This document shows, piece by piece, positions 1-10,353 of a stretch of 64,000 nt of DNA. Numbering within the stretch: position 1 is the stretch's first letter; the number at the start of each line of letters is the position of its first letter. The stretch covers positions 6,010,501-6,074,500 of the forward strand of contig NZ_CP018632.1 in the NCBI RefSeq assembly GCF_002215215.1, read 5' to 3'. Origin of the DNA: Granulosicoccus antarcticus IMCC3135 (GTDB lineage Bacteria > Pseudomonadota > Gammaproteobacteria > Granulosicoccales > Granulosicoccaceae). The notes below the pieces were generated by a model. That model ran no database searches. It had not been told where the DNA came from and saw only the letters and a list, made by a program, of their open reading frames with translations. The translations under genes were made by a program, and so were the position numbers.

Positions 1-616
1 CGGGTATCGAGGCAAACGACTGAATGTTAGCGACCTTCTCGGCCACTTCAACCGTATTCAGGTTGGCAGCTCCGGTGACACCCTTGAGCGACACGTAATA
101 GATATAACCACTGGCCATCTCGCAGACCTGGCTGATGCGTGAATCCGGAGTGGTCGGTGACAGCAGAAAGATACTGTCCAGATTATTCTTTTTCAACTCA
201 TCAACCAAAGCACCCGCCTCTTCTGGCGGCATATCGACGGTCAGCACACCATCAACACCAGCAGCACTCGATAATTCAGCAAATCTGGCATAGCCGAGTC
301 GCTCGATCGGATTCAGATAGCCCATCAGCACAACCGCTGTGTCCGTATCTGTTTCACGAAAACGCTTGACGGTTTCCAGCACCTGAATCAGGGATACATT
401 ATTTTTCAACGCTCTTTCGCACGCCGCCTGAATGACCGGACCATCTGCCATCGGGTCAGAGAACGGTATGCCCAGTTCGATGACATCAGAACCGGCCTTG
501 ACCAGGGTATGCATTAATGCAAGCGTAGTTTCCAGGTCCGGATCACCGGCCGTAATGTACGGAACCAGCAATTTGCGGCCAGAAGCCGTGGCAAAACGAG
601 TGGCGATACGAGTCAC
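1..616 (-). CDS. trpA: Tryptophan synthase alpha subunit (partial, 3' end outside window)
   Basis: Cleaves indole-3-glycerol phosphate to indole and glyceraldehyde-3-phosphate; the indole is channelled to TrpB. The minus strand from 616 reads V-T-R-I-A-T-R-F, then the conserved stretch [11 protein letters not shown] and later [17 protein letters not shown], the canonical TrpA signature holding the catalytic Glu (ELG) and Asp (family knowledge). The start is GTG at 616-614, which overlaps the trpB TGA stop as GTGA, so translation is probably coupled. About 205 of the usual ~268 residues are in the window; the C-terminal third runs off the left edge. It is the last visible gene of the trpF-trpB-trpA run. 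Identification is secure. Confidence 0.95.
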   Translation of the reverse strand, partial: MTRIATRFATASGRKLLVPYITAGDPDLETTLALMHTLVKAGSDVIELGIPFSDPMADGPVIQAACERALKNNVSLIQVLETVKRFRETDTDTAVVLMGYLNPIERLGYARFAELSSAAGVDGVLTVDMPPEEAGALVDELKKNNLDSIFLLSPTTPDSRISQVCEMASGYIYYVSLKGVTGAANLNTVEVAEKVANIQSFASIP

Positions 617-1842
617 AGAGTAATCCCTTCCAGGTCGGCCAGAGTGTTGATGTCCTTGTCACCACGACCTGACAGATTGACAACGATGTTCTTGTCCTTG
701 CCCATGCCCGGTGCAATCTTGATCGCATGAGCCAGAGCGTGAGCAGATTCCAACGCCGGAATGATACCTTCGATCCTGCACAACTTGTGAGTTGCCTCCA
801 GGGCTTCGGTATCGGTTGCAGCTACGTATTGTACCCGCCCTATATCCTTCAACCACGCATGTTCAGGCCCTACACCCGGATAATCCAGGCCTGCCGAAAC
901 ACTGTGAGTTTCAATGATCTGACCTGCCTCATCTTCCATCAGGTAGGTGCGGTTACCATGCAGCACGCCCGGGCTGCCGGTACTCAGAGGCGCAGCATGT
1001 CGTCCGGTTTCCAGACCATCACCGCCAGCCTCTACACCTACCAGCTGTACATCCTTGTCGTTCAGGAATGGATGAAACGCGCCGATGGCGTTCGAACCGC
1101 CACCCACACAAGCCACGATCATGTCTGGCAGACGGCCAGTATGCTCCATGGATTGCTCCTTGATTTCCTTGCCGATAACGCTGTTGAAATCTCGCACCAT
1201 GGTGGGATAAGGATGTGGGCCCGCTGCCGTTCCAATGATATAGAACGTATCGTCGACATTGCCGACCCAGTCGCGCATTGCCTCGTTGAGTGCATCCTTG
1301 AGTGTGCGCGAACCTGACGTTACCGGTACGACTTTGGCACCCAGCAACTTCATGCGAAAAACGTTTGGCGCCTGACGTACGATATCTTCCTCGCCCATGT
1401 ACACGATGCATTCCATGCCCCAGCGAGCACAGACTGTTGCTGTCGCTACGCCGTGCTGACCGGCACCGGTTTCGGCGATAATGCGTTTCTTGCCCATTCG
1501 ACGAGCCAGCAGAGCCTGACCCACGGTGTTGTTGATCTTGTGAGCGCCCGTGTGATTAAGATCTTCACGCTTCAACCAGATCTGGGCACCACCCAGCTCT
1601 TGTGACCAACGGCGCGCATGATAAAGCGGATTGGGTCTGCCGACAAAATTCTTCAGCTCCCACTCGAATTCAGCAATGAATTCGTTGTCCTGGCGACAAC
1701 GCTCGTAAGCTTCTTGCAGCTCTCTGACCGGATCCATCAGTGTTTCAGCGATAAAACTACCGCCATAAACTCCGAAATGCCCCTTACTGTCGGGGTACTG
1801 ATCGATCGGTCTGTCCTCTGATGACTCTGATACTGTATTCAT
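613..1842 (-). CDS. trpB: Tryptophan synthase beta subunit
   Basis: PLP enzyme that condenses indole with L-serine to tryptophan, in an alpha2-beta2 complex with TrpA. Its 409 residues match the family length. The PLP lysine lies in HTGAHKINN (about K102); [12 protein letters not shown] follows at about 124-135 and the phosphate-binding GGGSNAIG further on. Starts at ATG 1842 after an AGAGAAGAG-type purine stretch. It begins 24 bp after the trpF stop, and its TGA overlaps the trpA GTG. The trpFBA order without trpC/trpD is typical of gammaproteobacteria with split trp genes. Confidence 0.97.
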   Translation of the reverse strand: MNTVSESSEDRPIDQYPDSKGHFGVYGGSFIAETLMDPVRELQEAYERCRQDNEFIAEFEWELKNFVGRPNPLYHARRWSQELGGAQIWLKREDLNHTGAHKINNTVGQALLARRMGKKRIIAETGAGQHGVATATVCARWGMECIVYMGEEDIVRQAPNVFRMKLLGAKVVPVTSGSRTLKDALNEAMRDWVGNVDDTFYIIGTAAGPHPYPTMVRDFNSVIGKEIKEQSMEHTGRLPDMIVACVGGGSNAIGAFHPFLNDKDVQLVGVEAGGDGLETGRHAAPLSTGSPGVLHGNRTYLMEDEAGQIIETHSVSAGLDYPGVGPEHAWLKDIGRVQYVAATDTEALEATHKLCRIEGIIPALESAHALAHAIKIAPGMGKDKNIVVNLSGRGDKDINTLADLEGITL

Positions 1843-1866
1843 TTAAAGCGATTCTCTTCTCTTTAT

Positions 1867-2514
1867 CTATTCCAGGACCTGCTCATCTGCGTGCCGAACT
1901 GCCGCCATAAAGGCGTGCATGGCCTCAGAGTCCTTGATTCCCTTAGCTTGCTCCACACCGGAACTGACGTCCACTGCAAATGGGGCAACCTGCTTGATAG
2001 CTTGAGCTACATTATGTACGTTCAGCCCGCCCGCAAGTATCAGCGGTTTGTGCATTTTTTCACCAAGACGTGCCCAATCGAACGCATGGCCCGTTCCGCC
2101 AAGCTGTCCGGGCTCATTACTATCGAACAGAAAGCCGATGGCTTGTCCGAATGCTCTCAGTTCACTCTCTTCGGGCATAGGCTTGCCGGCTCCAACACCG
2201 ATAGCTTTTAGATACGGCCTGCCGAACTGATCACAGAATTCACCCGACTCCTGTCCATGAAACTGCGGCACCATGGAGGGCATCAGGTTCAAGGCGTGCT
2301 GTACCTCTTCCACTGTCGGATTGAGAAACAATCCTACGGGCGTGACAAAAGGCGACAACTGATTGACGATGACAGCAGCATCCTCAGCGATCACATGCCG
2401 GGCACTGGCAGGCACAAATACAAAGCCGAGTGAATCTACACCCAGCTCCTGCGCCAGATGCGCATCCTGCAGGCGTGTGATTCCACAAATTTTGACTCGG
2501 GTTCGTCGCGCCAT
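1867..2514 (-). CDS. trpF: Phosphoribosylanthranilate isomerase
   Basis: Isomerises phosphoribosylanthranilate to CdRP in tryptophan synthesis. A (beta/alpha)8 barrel of 215 residues, the usual size. The catalytic Cys is in VKICGIT (C10) and the general-acid Asp in GFLFDS (D131); GGTGHAFDW and VDVSSGVE form the phosphate site. The open frame extends 57 codons upstream, but the extension is unlike any TrpF and would overlap truA, so I start at ATG 2514 (MARRTRVKICG). The gap to truA upstream is 82 bp. Confidence 0.95.
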   Translation of the reverse strand: MARRTRVKICGITRLQDAHLAQELGVDSLGFVFVPASARHVIAEDAAVIVNQLSPFVTPVGLFLNPTVEEVQHALNLMPSMVPQFHGQESGEFCDQFGRPYLKAIGVGAGKPMPEESELRAFGQAIGFLFDSNEPGQLGGTGHAFDWARLGEKMHKPLILAGGLNVHNVAQAIKQVAPFAVDVSSGVEQAKGIKDSEAMHAFMAAVRHADEQVLE

Positions 2515-2596
2515 AATAACCATGGACCTTAACAGAAGCAGCATCCGGGCAACAGCACGGCAGCTGCTTACCCAGACAATTCTAGAACAACACCCC

Positions 2597-3394
2597 TCAA
2601 GGGTGCCAGGGATTGGATTTGCTGGACTCGAAGTCCGGCACGCCGAATTCTTCAGGATAACCAGGCTGCAGAAAGCACAGACCATGTGGCGGTGCTGTCA
2701 CTCCAGCAGCCCTCCGGTCTCGCCCGGCAAGCAGCGTGGCCATCCAGTCCACTGGACGCTCACCTCGACCGATAGCCAGCAGACAACCCGTCAGAATACG
2801 TACCATATTATGCAGGAAGCCGTTAGCTGCGACTTCAATAATCACTCGATCCTGTTCGCGCCGGACGCTGATTCGTAACAGGCACCGCCTGGCATGGTTC
2901 GCCTGGCACTCGGAGGAACGAAAACTGGAAAAATCATGTTCCCCAATCAGTGCCTGAGCAGCCTCGTGCATTTTCGGTGCATCCAGGGGGATACGCTCCC
3001 AGCCCAGCGTACCTGCCTGATAACCAGGTCTGGTTGCACGATTGAGAATAGTGTAACGATAGCTGCGTTGTGTCGCGGAGAAACGCGCGTGGAAATCCGG
3101 ACGCATTACTGCCGCCCAGTGTACCGAAACACGCTTGTCCAGATGGGAGTTAGCACCAAAGCTCCAGGCGCGAAGCGGGCGATCCAGAGAGGTGTCGAAA
3201 TGCACGACCTGAGCCGCAGCATGTACGCCGGTATCAGTACGACCGGCACAGTAAACCGTGACAGGCTCCTGAGCTATCCGGCTTAATGCCCGCTCGAGCT
3301 CTGCCTGTACAGAGTGGCAATGTGGTTGACGCTGCCAACCGCAAAAACCCCCGCCGTCGTATTCGACAGCGAGGGCGATTCTGGCATTAGACAA
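2597..3394 (-). CDS. truA: tRNA pseudouridine(38-40) synthase
   Basis: Converts uridines 38-40 of tRNA anticodon arms to pseudouridine. The catalytic Asp lies in CAGRTDTGVHA (about D54), and the N-terminal VEYDGGGFCGWQ and FHARFSATQRSYRY are TruA hallmarks. Its 265 residues are typical. The start appears to be TTG at 3394: an in-frame TGA lies three codons upstream, and no ATG or GTG precedes the conserved N-terminus. An AAAGG stretch lies about 13 nt ahead. It begins 20 bp after the fimV stop, the same fimV-truA-trpF order as in pseudomonads. Confidence 0.95.
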   Translation of the reverse strand: MSNARIALAVEYDGGGFCGWQRQPHCHSVQAELERALSRIAQEPVTVYCAGRTDTGVHAAAQVVHFDTSLDRPLRAWSFGANSHLDKRVSVHWAAVMRPDFHARFSATQRSYRYTILNRATRPGYQAGTLGWERIPLDAPKMHEAAQALIGEHDFSSFRSSECQANHARRCLLRISVRREQDRVIIEVAANGFLHNMVRILTGCLLAIGRGERPVDWMATLLAGRDRRAAGVTAPPHGLCFLQPGYPEEFGVPDFESSKSNPWHP

Positions 3395-3414
3395 TGACGG
3401 TCACTGGCCTTTGA

Positions 3415-6400
3415 TCATGAAATCTTGCGCAACAGAGTCTCAGCCTCGGTGACCTGCGCCGGGTTGCCGCTCTTGACGATTTCGTCCAACGCACTGCTGG
3501 CAGAGTCCTTGTCACCCATATCGATGTAGGCCTTCGCCAGATCCAGCATGGTGTCCATTTCATCAGCGTTGTCACCCATACCGACGTTTTCGTCGAACAT
3601 GTCGTTATCAACACTCAAATCAGGCAGGTCCAGGTCGGACAAATCAGCATTCATCAACTCAGAACTATCCAGTTCCAAGTCACCCGACAGTTGATCCAGA
3701 TCCAGAGTCAGATCGTTTACCGAAGCAACGTTATCCAGTTCATCCAGACTTAACCCTTCACCCTCGGTCAGATCTGCGGACAACTCGTTGGTAAGATCAC
3801 CAGGCATGTCGAGCAGATCTTCACCCGTCAGACCACCTAACGAAACATCACCGCCAGTTGCATCAAAATCGGAGAATTCAATACTGCTGTTTTTCTTCTC
3901 GTTCGCCACTTCACTGGCAAGTTCGGAAAAATCGCCCGTCGCTTCCAGGTCACCTTCATCAAAGGCAAACGCTGGATCAAGGCTCTGCTCCATCAGCTCT
4001 GATTCATCTGCACTGTCGAAATCCACAGAATCTGAAGCAGAATCAAAGCCGCGATTAATACTGCCGGTGTCATAGTCCTGCGCAGGTAGAAAATCCTCAT
4101 CCCCCATCGCGGAACCATCAGAATGACCGGCACCAATACGACTTACCGCTTCACGACCTGAAGCGAACAAGGCATCATTGGGTCGCAATTCAGCACCCAT
4201 GACAGCAATCGCTGGCCATGCCGGATTTTCCTCGCCACCAAAGCGCGCATGGAAATTACTGGCAGTTGCCTGAAAACTGTCAGCATTACCCTGAGCATGA
4301 TATGTCTGCAGAAGCTTCTGCGCATATTCCTCGTTATTGGGATCGCGCTCTGTCGCTTTGGCAAGCAGCTCTTCAGCCTGACCGTGCAAACCATAGGCAA
4401 GATAGACCTCCACTTCGGAGATAGTGTCGTCTTTGTTCAGTACCTCATTGCCCGTTTGCAAATCAGAACCCAACGGGATAGCAGGGACCGTCAGGTCATC
4501 AAAGGCATTGTCCTGCTTTTCTTCGCGATCAGAGCCGGCGATTGCAGTGGCTCCGACCGCAGCAGCACCCGCTGCCAGACCAACACCGTTGCCGGACTTG
4601 GCCGCTTTGTCAGCCGGTATTCCCGCAGCGTCTTCGTCGTTGGCGAATTCGAGTTCATCACCAATATCCAGCAAATCATCATCACGACGCTTGCGACGGA
4701 ACAACAAGGTGCCTAGCACACCCAGCAATCCGACCGCACCGACGCCGGCTATTGCCATGCGCTTGGGGTCGCTCATGAAGTCCTGATACCAGGTAGTCTG
4801 CTTACGCGGTGGTGGAATCAGCGCCTCTTCGGTGTCGGTGTCTGCCGTCGCATTTTCATCGATCAGCTCAACATCACCCAGCGTCTCCCCTGCCTCCGTT
4901 AATGCATTGACGCCTGAGTCTGCAATCTCTTCCACTTCAGCCACAGCGTCGGCACCCGCATCACCAACAGCCGTAACAACGTCCTGGCCTGCCTCGACAA
5001 CTGTGTCGCCAGCATTGGCAGCAAGCTGTGCAGCGGCTTTAGCCTCAGCCTCAGCTTCGGCGGCGGCTTTCGCTTCGGCAATAGCCTCTGCTTCTCCGGC
5101 TTCCGCAGCAGCAATCACTTCTGCTTCGGCGGCTTCTGCCTCCGCTATGGCAGCCGCTTCACGTGCATCTGCCAGTTGGGTTTCCAGTTGGGAAATCTCG
5201 TTCTGACGCAAGGAGATCAGTGAATCCAGGTTGTCCGTCGTACCCTTCAGCTCACCGGCTTGTTCCGTTAGCTCGTCAGACTGCACACGCGTTGAAGAAA
5301 GCTCTTCGCGAGCCAGTTGCAACTTGCGATTCAATTCACCCAGACGTGTGGCGTCATTGTCTGTGGTCTCATCGGCCGTAGCGCTGGCCGTGGTACTTGT
5401 AGGTGCATCATCCGCAACCAGTCGCAGCTCTTCACGATCAAGAATTTCCGATCGAGCATTGTCCAGAATAGCCCGCGCTTCAGCAGAGAGTCCGTCGACC
5501 GAGTCTTCCGAGCTCAGCTCTGGATCAAGGGCGGCTGTATCAATGGCTGCAGTATCAGACGGTGCAGTCACTGTTCCGGCTGGCGTCACGTTTGTGTCAC
5601 CAGAGGCGAGACGGGTTGAACCCGAGCCCAGCAACTGATCGCGATACTCCTGCCACAGCTGGTTTTGCTGACCGATAGCAGACATGGCCTGCCGCTGTGT
5701 CAGACGTGTTGCCTCGTCTGTGTCAGGTACTCGCAGTATGGAGCCTGCCCGGACCAGGTTGATGTTCTTGTTGATGAATGAGGATTCGTTGGCAGCCAGC
5801 AATGCCATCATCATCTGTTGCACAGAGACACCAGCTGCAGAATTGCTCTTGGCAATTTCAAACAGAGTGTCACCACTGCCAACCGTTACTTCAGCGCTCT
5901 GACGGGCTGCTGTCTGAGGCGCTTCTGCTGGTGACAGATCTTCCAGGGATACGATGGTAGACCCATCTTCCCCACCGCCATTGCCAGTTTCACCGATGAC
6001 GGTGGTATCTGAAACTTCTTCTCCGGCACCAATCAGCTCTACATTGAAGTCGTCTGCAGCGCTTGCTTCCTGCTCACGTTGCTCCAGAGCGTCTTGATTG
6101 GGAGCTCCCAGATCTGTAAGGGCGACTATTTCGCCATTACTTCCACTGACAGCCTCATCTCCTGACATGAGCTCAACATCTGGCATGACTTCCAGTAAAA
6201 CGATTTCACCTACATCTGATGCGGACTGGCTGTCAGCGGGAGCTTCAGCAAGACCACCCAGATCAACTTCAAACCCTTCGTTGCGCTCAATCGGTGTAGG
6301 CACAACCAGGGCTTCTGTTCCACGATCCACTAGCGCCGGCTGATCTGAGGTCGTATTACGCTCAGTTGCAGTCGGTGTCATGAAAACTGGCGGATCCAGC

Positions 6401-6771
6401 AAAACAGTATATTCACGAACCATTCGACCTTGTGGCCAGTCCACTTCCAGCAGGAAGTTCAGGAAAGGCTCAACCACAGGTCGTTGGCTGGAAATGCGAA
6501 TAACCGGCACCCCCGAGCTCTGGTCGACGGAGAATCGCAAGTCCGTCAACACCGTCGAGCGCTCGATGCCCGCCCTTTCAAAGGCCTCTGCCGACGCAAG
6601 TTGCACAATCATGCCTTCCAGCTCACCTGTTTTCACAGAAGTGAGCCGGATTTCGGCATTCATTGGCTGATTCAGCGCCGAGCGCATCTCGATGTCGCCC
6701 AGACCAAGTCCGAAGGCGCCACCGGAGGCTAATGCCAGGCTAACTGCTGCAGCCGTTGCTAGTTTTCGCAC
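3415..6771 (-). CDS. fimV: FimV/HubP-type polar scaffold protein with LysM domain
   Basis: Large inner-membrane protein; relatives (Pseudomonas FimV, Vibrio HubP) organise the cell pole and type IV pilus or twitching functions. Visible parts of the 1118 residues: signal peptide (1-~21), conserved FimV N-terminal domain (GLGDIEMRSALNQPMNAEI, ~22-130), LysM (~297-350, SGDTLFEIAKSN), an Ala/Glu-rich coiled coil (~480-610), one transmembrane helix (~669-690) followed by RRKRR, a TPR-like segment (~782-845), a very acidic Asp/Leu/Ser region, and the C-terminal FimV motif (last ~50 residues, DLAKAYIDMGDKDSA). The start is GTG at 6771 with GCGGGA 8 nt upstream. It sits between asd and truA, its classic position. 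Confidence 0.93.
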   Translation of the reverse strand: MRKLATAAAVSLALASGGAFGLGLGDIEMRSALNQPMNAEIRLTSVKTGELEGMIVQLASAEAFERAGIERSTVLTDLRFSVDQSSGVPVIRISSQRPVVEPFLNFLLEVDWPQGRMVREYTVLLDPPVFMTPTATERNTTSDQPALVDRGTEALVVPTPIERNEGFEVDLGGLAEAPADSQSASDVGEIVLLEVMPDVELMSGDEAVSGSNGEIVALTDLGAPNQDALEQREQEASAADDFNVELIGAGEEVSDTTVIGETGNGGGEDGSTIVSLEDLSPAEAPQTAARQSAEVTVGSGDTLFEIAKSNSAAGVSVQQMMMALLAANESSFINKNINLVRAGSILRVPDTDEATRLTQRQAMSAIGQQNQLWQEYRDQLLGSGSTRLASGDTNVTPAGTVTAPSDTAAIDTAALDPELSSEDSVDGLSAEARAILDNARSEILDREELRLVADDAPTSTTASATADETTDNDATRLGELNRKLQLAREELSSTRVQSDELTEQAGELKGTTDNLDSLISLRQNEISQLETQLADAREAAAIAEAEAAEAEVIAAAEAGEAEAIAEAKAAAEAEAEAKAAAQLAANAGDTVVEAGQDVVTAVGDAGADAVAEVEEIADSGVNALTEAGETLGDVELIDENATADTDTEEALIPPPRKQTTWYQDFMSDPKRMAIAGVGAVGLLGVLGTLLFRRKRRDDDLLDIGDELEFANDEDAAGIPADKAAKSGNGVGLAAGAAAVGATAIAGSDREEKQDNAFDDLTVPAIPLGSDLQTGNEVLNKDDTISEVEVYLAYGLHGQAEELLAKATERDPNNEEYAQKLLQTYHAQGNADSFQATASNFHARFGGEENPAWPAIAVMGAELRPNDALFASGREAVSRIGAGHSDGSAMGDEDFLPAQDYDTGSINRGFDSASDSVDFDSADESELMEQSLDPAFAFDEGDLEATGDFSELASEVANEKKNSSIEFSDFDATGGDVSLGGLTGEDLLDMPGDLTNELSADLTEGEGLSLDELDNVASVNDLTLDLDQLSGDLELDSSELMNADLSDLDLPDLSVDNDMFDENVGMGDNADEMDTMLDLAKAYIDMGDKDSASSALDEIVKSGNPAQVTEAETLLRKIS

Positions 6772-6905
6772 GTATTAAATCCCGCTCAGACGTTAGACCT
6801 GATTGTGCAGTGTCCGTAAACCACCGACACAGGTCAAACGTAGTTAACTGTAACAACGCTTCTCTATAGATCAATTATTGCATCTATTCCGATATAGATC
6901 AGCGT
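6772..6905 (-). promoter_or_regulatory. fimV upstream region with a repeated TGATCTATA element
   Basis: 134 bp separate asd and fimV, the longest gap in the leu-asd-fimV-trp block, so fimV may have its own promoter here. Read on the minus strand, the 9-mer TGATCTATA occurs twice about 27 nt apart in an AT-rich stretch near 6860-6902. No convincing -35/-10 pair or rho-independent terminator is visible. The promoter role is inferred. Confidence 0.35.
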
Positions 6906-7928
6906 TTACAAATAGTCCTGAACGAGACATTCAGCGATCTGAACACTATTCAGCGCTGCACCCTTACGAACGTTGTCGGACACAACCCACAAATTCAGTC
7001 CGTTTTCAACGCTGATGTCTTCGCGAATCCGCCCAACAAAGACTGCATCAGTTCCGGCTGACTCAGTCACAGCGGTGGGGTAGCCCCCTGCCTTTCGCTC
7101 GTCCATAACTACCACTCCTGGTGCTGACTGGAGCAATTCTCGGGCCTGAATCGCAGTAATTGGTTTACGAGTTTCGATATGGACAGCTTCAGAGTGTCCA
7201 AAAAACACCGGGACACGTACACAGGTCGGGTTGACGGCTATAGAACTGTCTTCCATGATCTTGTGGGTTTCCCATACCATCTTCATTTCTTCCTTGGTAT
7301 AACCGTTTTCCTGAAAGTCATCAATCTGCGGCAAGACATTGAATGCAATCTGTTTTGGATAGACCGAGGCCTCTGCTGGCAAGCCGTTTAATAGCCTTGC
7401 TGTCTGGACACTGAGCTCTTCAATTGCTTCCTTGCCAGTACCTGAAACTGCCTGATAGGTACATACATTGATGCGCGTAATCCCGAAAGCATCATGTAAC
7501 GGCTTCAACGCTACCAGCATCTGAATAGTTGAGCAATTCGGATTTGCAATGATGTTGGTGTCCTTGTAACTAGCAAGGGCATGCGCATTAACCTCAGGGA
7601 TGATCAGCGGCTTGTCATCGTCATATCGAAACTGTGATGTATTGTCGATCACGACACAGCCGGCAGCTGCCGCCTTGGGAGCATAAATCTTGGAAACAGA
7701 GGCGCCTGGTGAAAAAATACCGATTTGCACCGTAGAAAAATCGAATTTTTCCAGATCCTGTACAACCAACAGCTTGTTTCCGAACTCGACTCGCTTACCC
7801 GCTGAACGCGAACTCGCCAATGCGTAAACATTGCCTACTGGAAAGTTTCGCTCAGCAAGAATGGACAGGATGGTCTCGCCAACCGCTCCAGTTGCGCCAA
7901 CGACAGCGACATCATAGGTCTTGCTCAT
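6906..7928 (-). CDS. asd: Aspartate-semialdehyde dehydrogenase
   Basis: Reduces aspartyl phosphate to aspartate semialdehyde for lysine/DAP, methionine and threonine synthesis. Its 340 residues show the NADP-binding [12 protein letters not shown] at the N-terminus, the active-site Cys in [11 protein letters not shown] (C132), and the [10 protein letters not shown] segment with the catalytic His. It resembles the pseudomonad/Gram-positive-like Asd rather than the longer E. coli type. The ATG at 7928 overlaps the leuB TGA as ATGA. The leuB-asd-fimV order is common in pseudomonads. Confidence 0.96.
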   Translation of the reverse strand: MSKTYDVAVVGATGAVGETILSILAERNFPVGNVYALASSRSAGKRVEFGNKLLVVQDLEKFDFSTVQIGIFSPGASVSKIYAPKAAAAGCVVIDNTSQFRYDDDKPLIIPEVNAHALASYKDTNIIANPNCSTIQMLVALKPLHDAFGITRINVCTYQAVSGTGKEAIEELSVQTARLLNGLPAEASVYPKQIAFNVLPQIDDFQENGYTKEEMKMVWETHKIMEDSSIAVNPTCVRVPVFFGHSEAVHIETRKPITAIQARELLQSAPGVVVMDERKAGGYPTAVTESAGTDAVFVGRIREDISVENGLNLWVVSDNVRKGAALNSVQIAECLVQDYL

Positions 7929-9025
7929 GCATCTACTCCGACTTGCAGGGCCGCTATTACAGCATCACCCATTTCAGTTGTATTGATTACTTTCTCTTCA
8001 CTCTGGCCCGTCGCTATATCCTGACAACGATAGCCCTGTGCCAACACCTGCGCCACAGCAGCATCAATGGCATCAGCCGCTTCGGCTTCTTTCAGTGTGT
8101 AGCGCAGCATCATGGAGACTGACAGAATGGTCGCCAACGGATTGGCTATGCCTTTTCCGGCAATGTCCGGAGCCGATCCGTGGATGGGTTCGTACATCCC
8201 CTGCCCGGCCTCATTCAGCGACGCCGATGGCAACATGCCAATGGATCCGGTCAGCATCGCTGCGGCGTCAGATAGAACATCGCCGAACAAGTTACTGGTC
8301 ACCATGACGTCGAACTGCTTGGGTGCGCGAACCAGCTGCATGGCGGCATTATCAACGAACATATGAGTCAGCTCTACATCCGGGTAATCCTTGCTGACAT
8401 CGATCATGATTTCTCGCCAAAGCTCTGACACTTCCAACACGTTCATTTTGTCGACCGAACACAGTCGAGAGCCTCGCTGACGGGCAATTTCGAAAGCGCG
8501 TATGCCGATTCGTCGAATTTCAGACTCGCTATACACCATGGTATTGAATCCGACTCGCTCACCATTGCGCTCTTCTATGCCGCGTGGCTGACCGAAGTAG
8601 ATACCCCCGGTCAATTCACGAACGATCATGAGATCAAGCCCTGCAACCAGCTCAGGCTTCAGTGAAGAGGCTGCAGCCAGTTCCGGGTAAAGCAAGGCGG
8701 GACGCAGATTGGCAAACAGTCCGAGTTCGGATCGCAGGCCCAGCAGTCCACGCTCAGGGCGTAGCTCACGAGGCGCTTTATCGTATTTCGGCCCACCAAT
8801 GGCACCCAACAGGATTGCCGCCGAGTCACGACAGGCGTTCAGGGTGCTTTCCGGAAGCGGCGTACCGGTTTCATCATAGGCAGCCCCGCCGAACACACAG
8901 GTTTCCATGCTCAGACCGAGGTTGTACTGCTCATTGATTGCATCCAGAACCTTGCGACCCTCTGCAATAATTTCTGGCCCGATTCCATCACCGGGAAGAA
9001 TGACAATCTTGCGTGCTTGAGACAT
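7925..9025 (-). CDS. leuB: 3-isopropylmalate dehydrogenase
   Basis: NAD-dependent oxidative decarboxylation of 3-isopropylmalate to 2-ketoisocaproate in leucine synthesis. LPGDGIGPE lies at the N-terminus, [13 protein letters not shown] in the middle, and [18 protein letters not shown] is the cofactor-binding motif. Length is 366 residues. I place the start at ATG 9025: AAAGGA sits about 9 nt upstream, within the 14-bp gap after the GST-like gene. A TTG at 9028 would add one residue. Its stop overlaps asd. Confidence 0.97.
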   Translation of the reverse strand: MSQARKIVILPGDGIGPEIIAEGRKVLDAINEQYNLGLSMETCVFGGAAYDETGTPLPESTLNACRDSAAILLGAIGGPKYDKAPRELRPERGLLGLRSELGLFANLRPALLYPELAAASSLKPELVAGLDLMIVRELTGGIYFGQPRGIEERNGERVGFNTMVYSESEIRRIGIRAFEIARQRGSRLCSVDKMNVLEVSELWREIMIDVSKDYPDVELTHMFVDNAAMQLVRAPKQFDVMVTSNLFGDVLSDAAAMLTGSIGMLPSASLNEAGQGMYEPIHGSAPDIAGKGIANPLATILSVSMMLRYTLKEAEAADAIDAAVAQVLAQGYRCQDIATGQSEEKVINTTEMGDAVIAALQVGVDA

Positions 9026-9039
9026 CAATGGTGTTCCTT

Positions 9040-9699
9040 TCAGACTTGAATTTCGGATTTTTCGATGACCGCCTTTTCCGCTGCGGCGGCAGCATACCAG
9101 TCCTGCATGGGTGGATCACTCAAAGTACGCGAGACATACTGTTGTGACAGATTCGGCAGCGGGATCTGGTAGGTGTTAAGTCGTGACGCAATCGGCGCAA
9201 ACATCGCATCAGCAACCGTGTAATGAGTGAACAGCCAAGGGCCGCCACTTTGCTGAAGTGCATCTTCAAACAATTGCACAATGCGATTGATGTCGATCTG
9301 CACTTCCAGCGTTGGTCGAAACCCTTCAATCTGCCGTCGGCAATTCATGGGCATGGCTTCTCGCAAAGCGGCAAACCCCGAATGCATCTCGGCGCTCATG
9401 GCTCTCGCCCGAGCGCGATCGACGGCGCGCTCCGGCCACAGTGAATGGTTAGTAACTTTGTCGGCAATATATTCACAGATTGCCAAGGAGTCCCACAGCA
9501 CAAGCGGGCCGTCATGCAAGACCGGCACTCGCTTGGCTGGACACAACTTTTCCAGCAGAGCCTCACCTTCTGGGGTAAACAGCGGCACATTCACTTCATC
9601 AAACGGTAATTGCGCGTGCTGCATCAATATCCAGGGACGCAATGACCATGATGAATAGTTCTTGTTGCCGATAACCAGTTTGAGGCTGCTGACACTCAC
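9040..9699 (-). CDS. Glutathione S-transferase family protein
   Basis: 219 residues with a thioredoxin-like N-terminal half starting [16 protein letters not shown], where Ser residues occupy the usual GST activating position. [12 protein letters not shown] carries the cis-Pro, [11 protein letters not shown] is the gamma-glutamyl-binding turn, and an all-alpha C-terminal half ends with [17 protein letters not shown]. The substrate is unknown. It lies inside the leu operon: its GTG at 9699 overlaps the leuD TGA (GTGA) and leuB follows 14 bp after its stop, so it is co-transcribed with leucine genes. Whether it has any part in leucine synthesis cannot be told. Confidence 0.88.
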   Translation of the reverse strand: MSVSSLKLVIGNKNYSSWSLRPWILMQHAQLPFDEVNVPLFTPEGEALLEKLCPAKRVPVLHDGPLVLWDSLAICEYIADKVTNHSLWPERAVDRARARAMSAEMHSGFAALREAMPMNCRRQIEGFRPTLEVQIDINRIVQLFEDALQQSGGPWLFTHYTVADAMFAPIASRLNTYQIPLPNLSQQYVSRTLSDPPMQDWYAAAAAEKAVIEKSEIQV

Positions 9700-10340
9700 G
9701 GCGAATCGAACAACCAGGGGGCTGCTTTGCGACGAGCAACTTCGTATTCTTCGATGCGGAAACGTTGTTGCAAGGTCAGTTCGATATCGTCAAAACCGTT
9801 GAGCAGGCAGTGCTTGCGAAAGCTGTCGACTTCAAACGGGTAAACATCACCATTGGGCGTTGTAACGGTCTGGGCTTCCAGATCGATATCCAGCTCATAG
9901 CCTTCGCTGCTTTCGCATTCTTCGGCCAGCTTTGCGGTGATTTCCTTATCAAGCACGATCGGTAACAATCCGCTTTTGAAGGAATTGTTGTTGAAGATAT
10001 CGGCGAATCCTGAAGCGATGACAGTTCGGAAACCATAGTCACCCAGTGCCCAGACAGCGTGTTCACGGGATGAGCCACAACCAAAGTTCTCACCGGCGAT
10101 CAGTACTTGTGCGCCTTTGTAACGCGGCTTGTTCAGGACGAAGTCCGGGTTCGGCTGACGGGTTGATGAATCCTGCCCGGGAAAACCTGCGTCCTTGTAG
10201 CGCCATTCGTCAAACAGATTCACACCGAAACCCGATCGTTTGATCGACTTCAGGAACTGCTTGGGAATGATGGCATCGGTATCCACGTTCGAGCGCATCA
10301 GTGGAACGGCCAAGCCCTTCATTTTTGTAAAGCTTTGCAT
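9696..10340 (-). CDS. leuD: 3-isopropylmalate dehydratase small subunit
   Basis: Small (swivel-domain) subunit of isopropylmalate isomerase, partner of LeuC. Conserved stretches are [18 protein letters not shown], the [14 protein letters not shown] signature, and [17 protein letters not shown]. The start is ATG 10340, preceded by a good CAGGAG site 7 nt upstream, giving 214 residues. The frame is open 16 codons further up, but that would overlap the leuC end. The gap to leuC is 13 bp; its stop overlaps the GST-like gene. Confidence 0.97.
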   Translation of the reverse strand: MQSFTKMKGLAVPLMRSNVDTDAIIPKQFLKSIKRSGFGVNLFDEWRYKDAGFPGQDSSTRQPNPDFVLNKPRYKGAQVLIAGENFGCGSSREHAVWALGDYGFRTVIASGFADIFNNNSFKSGLLPIVLDKEITAKLAEECESSEGYELDIDLEAQTVTTPNGDVYPFEVDSFRKHCLLNGFDDIELTLQQRFRIEEYEVARRKAAPWLFDSP

Positions 10341-10353
10341 GATGTTCTCCTGA

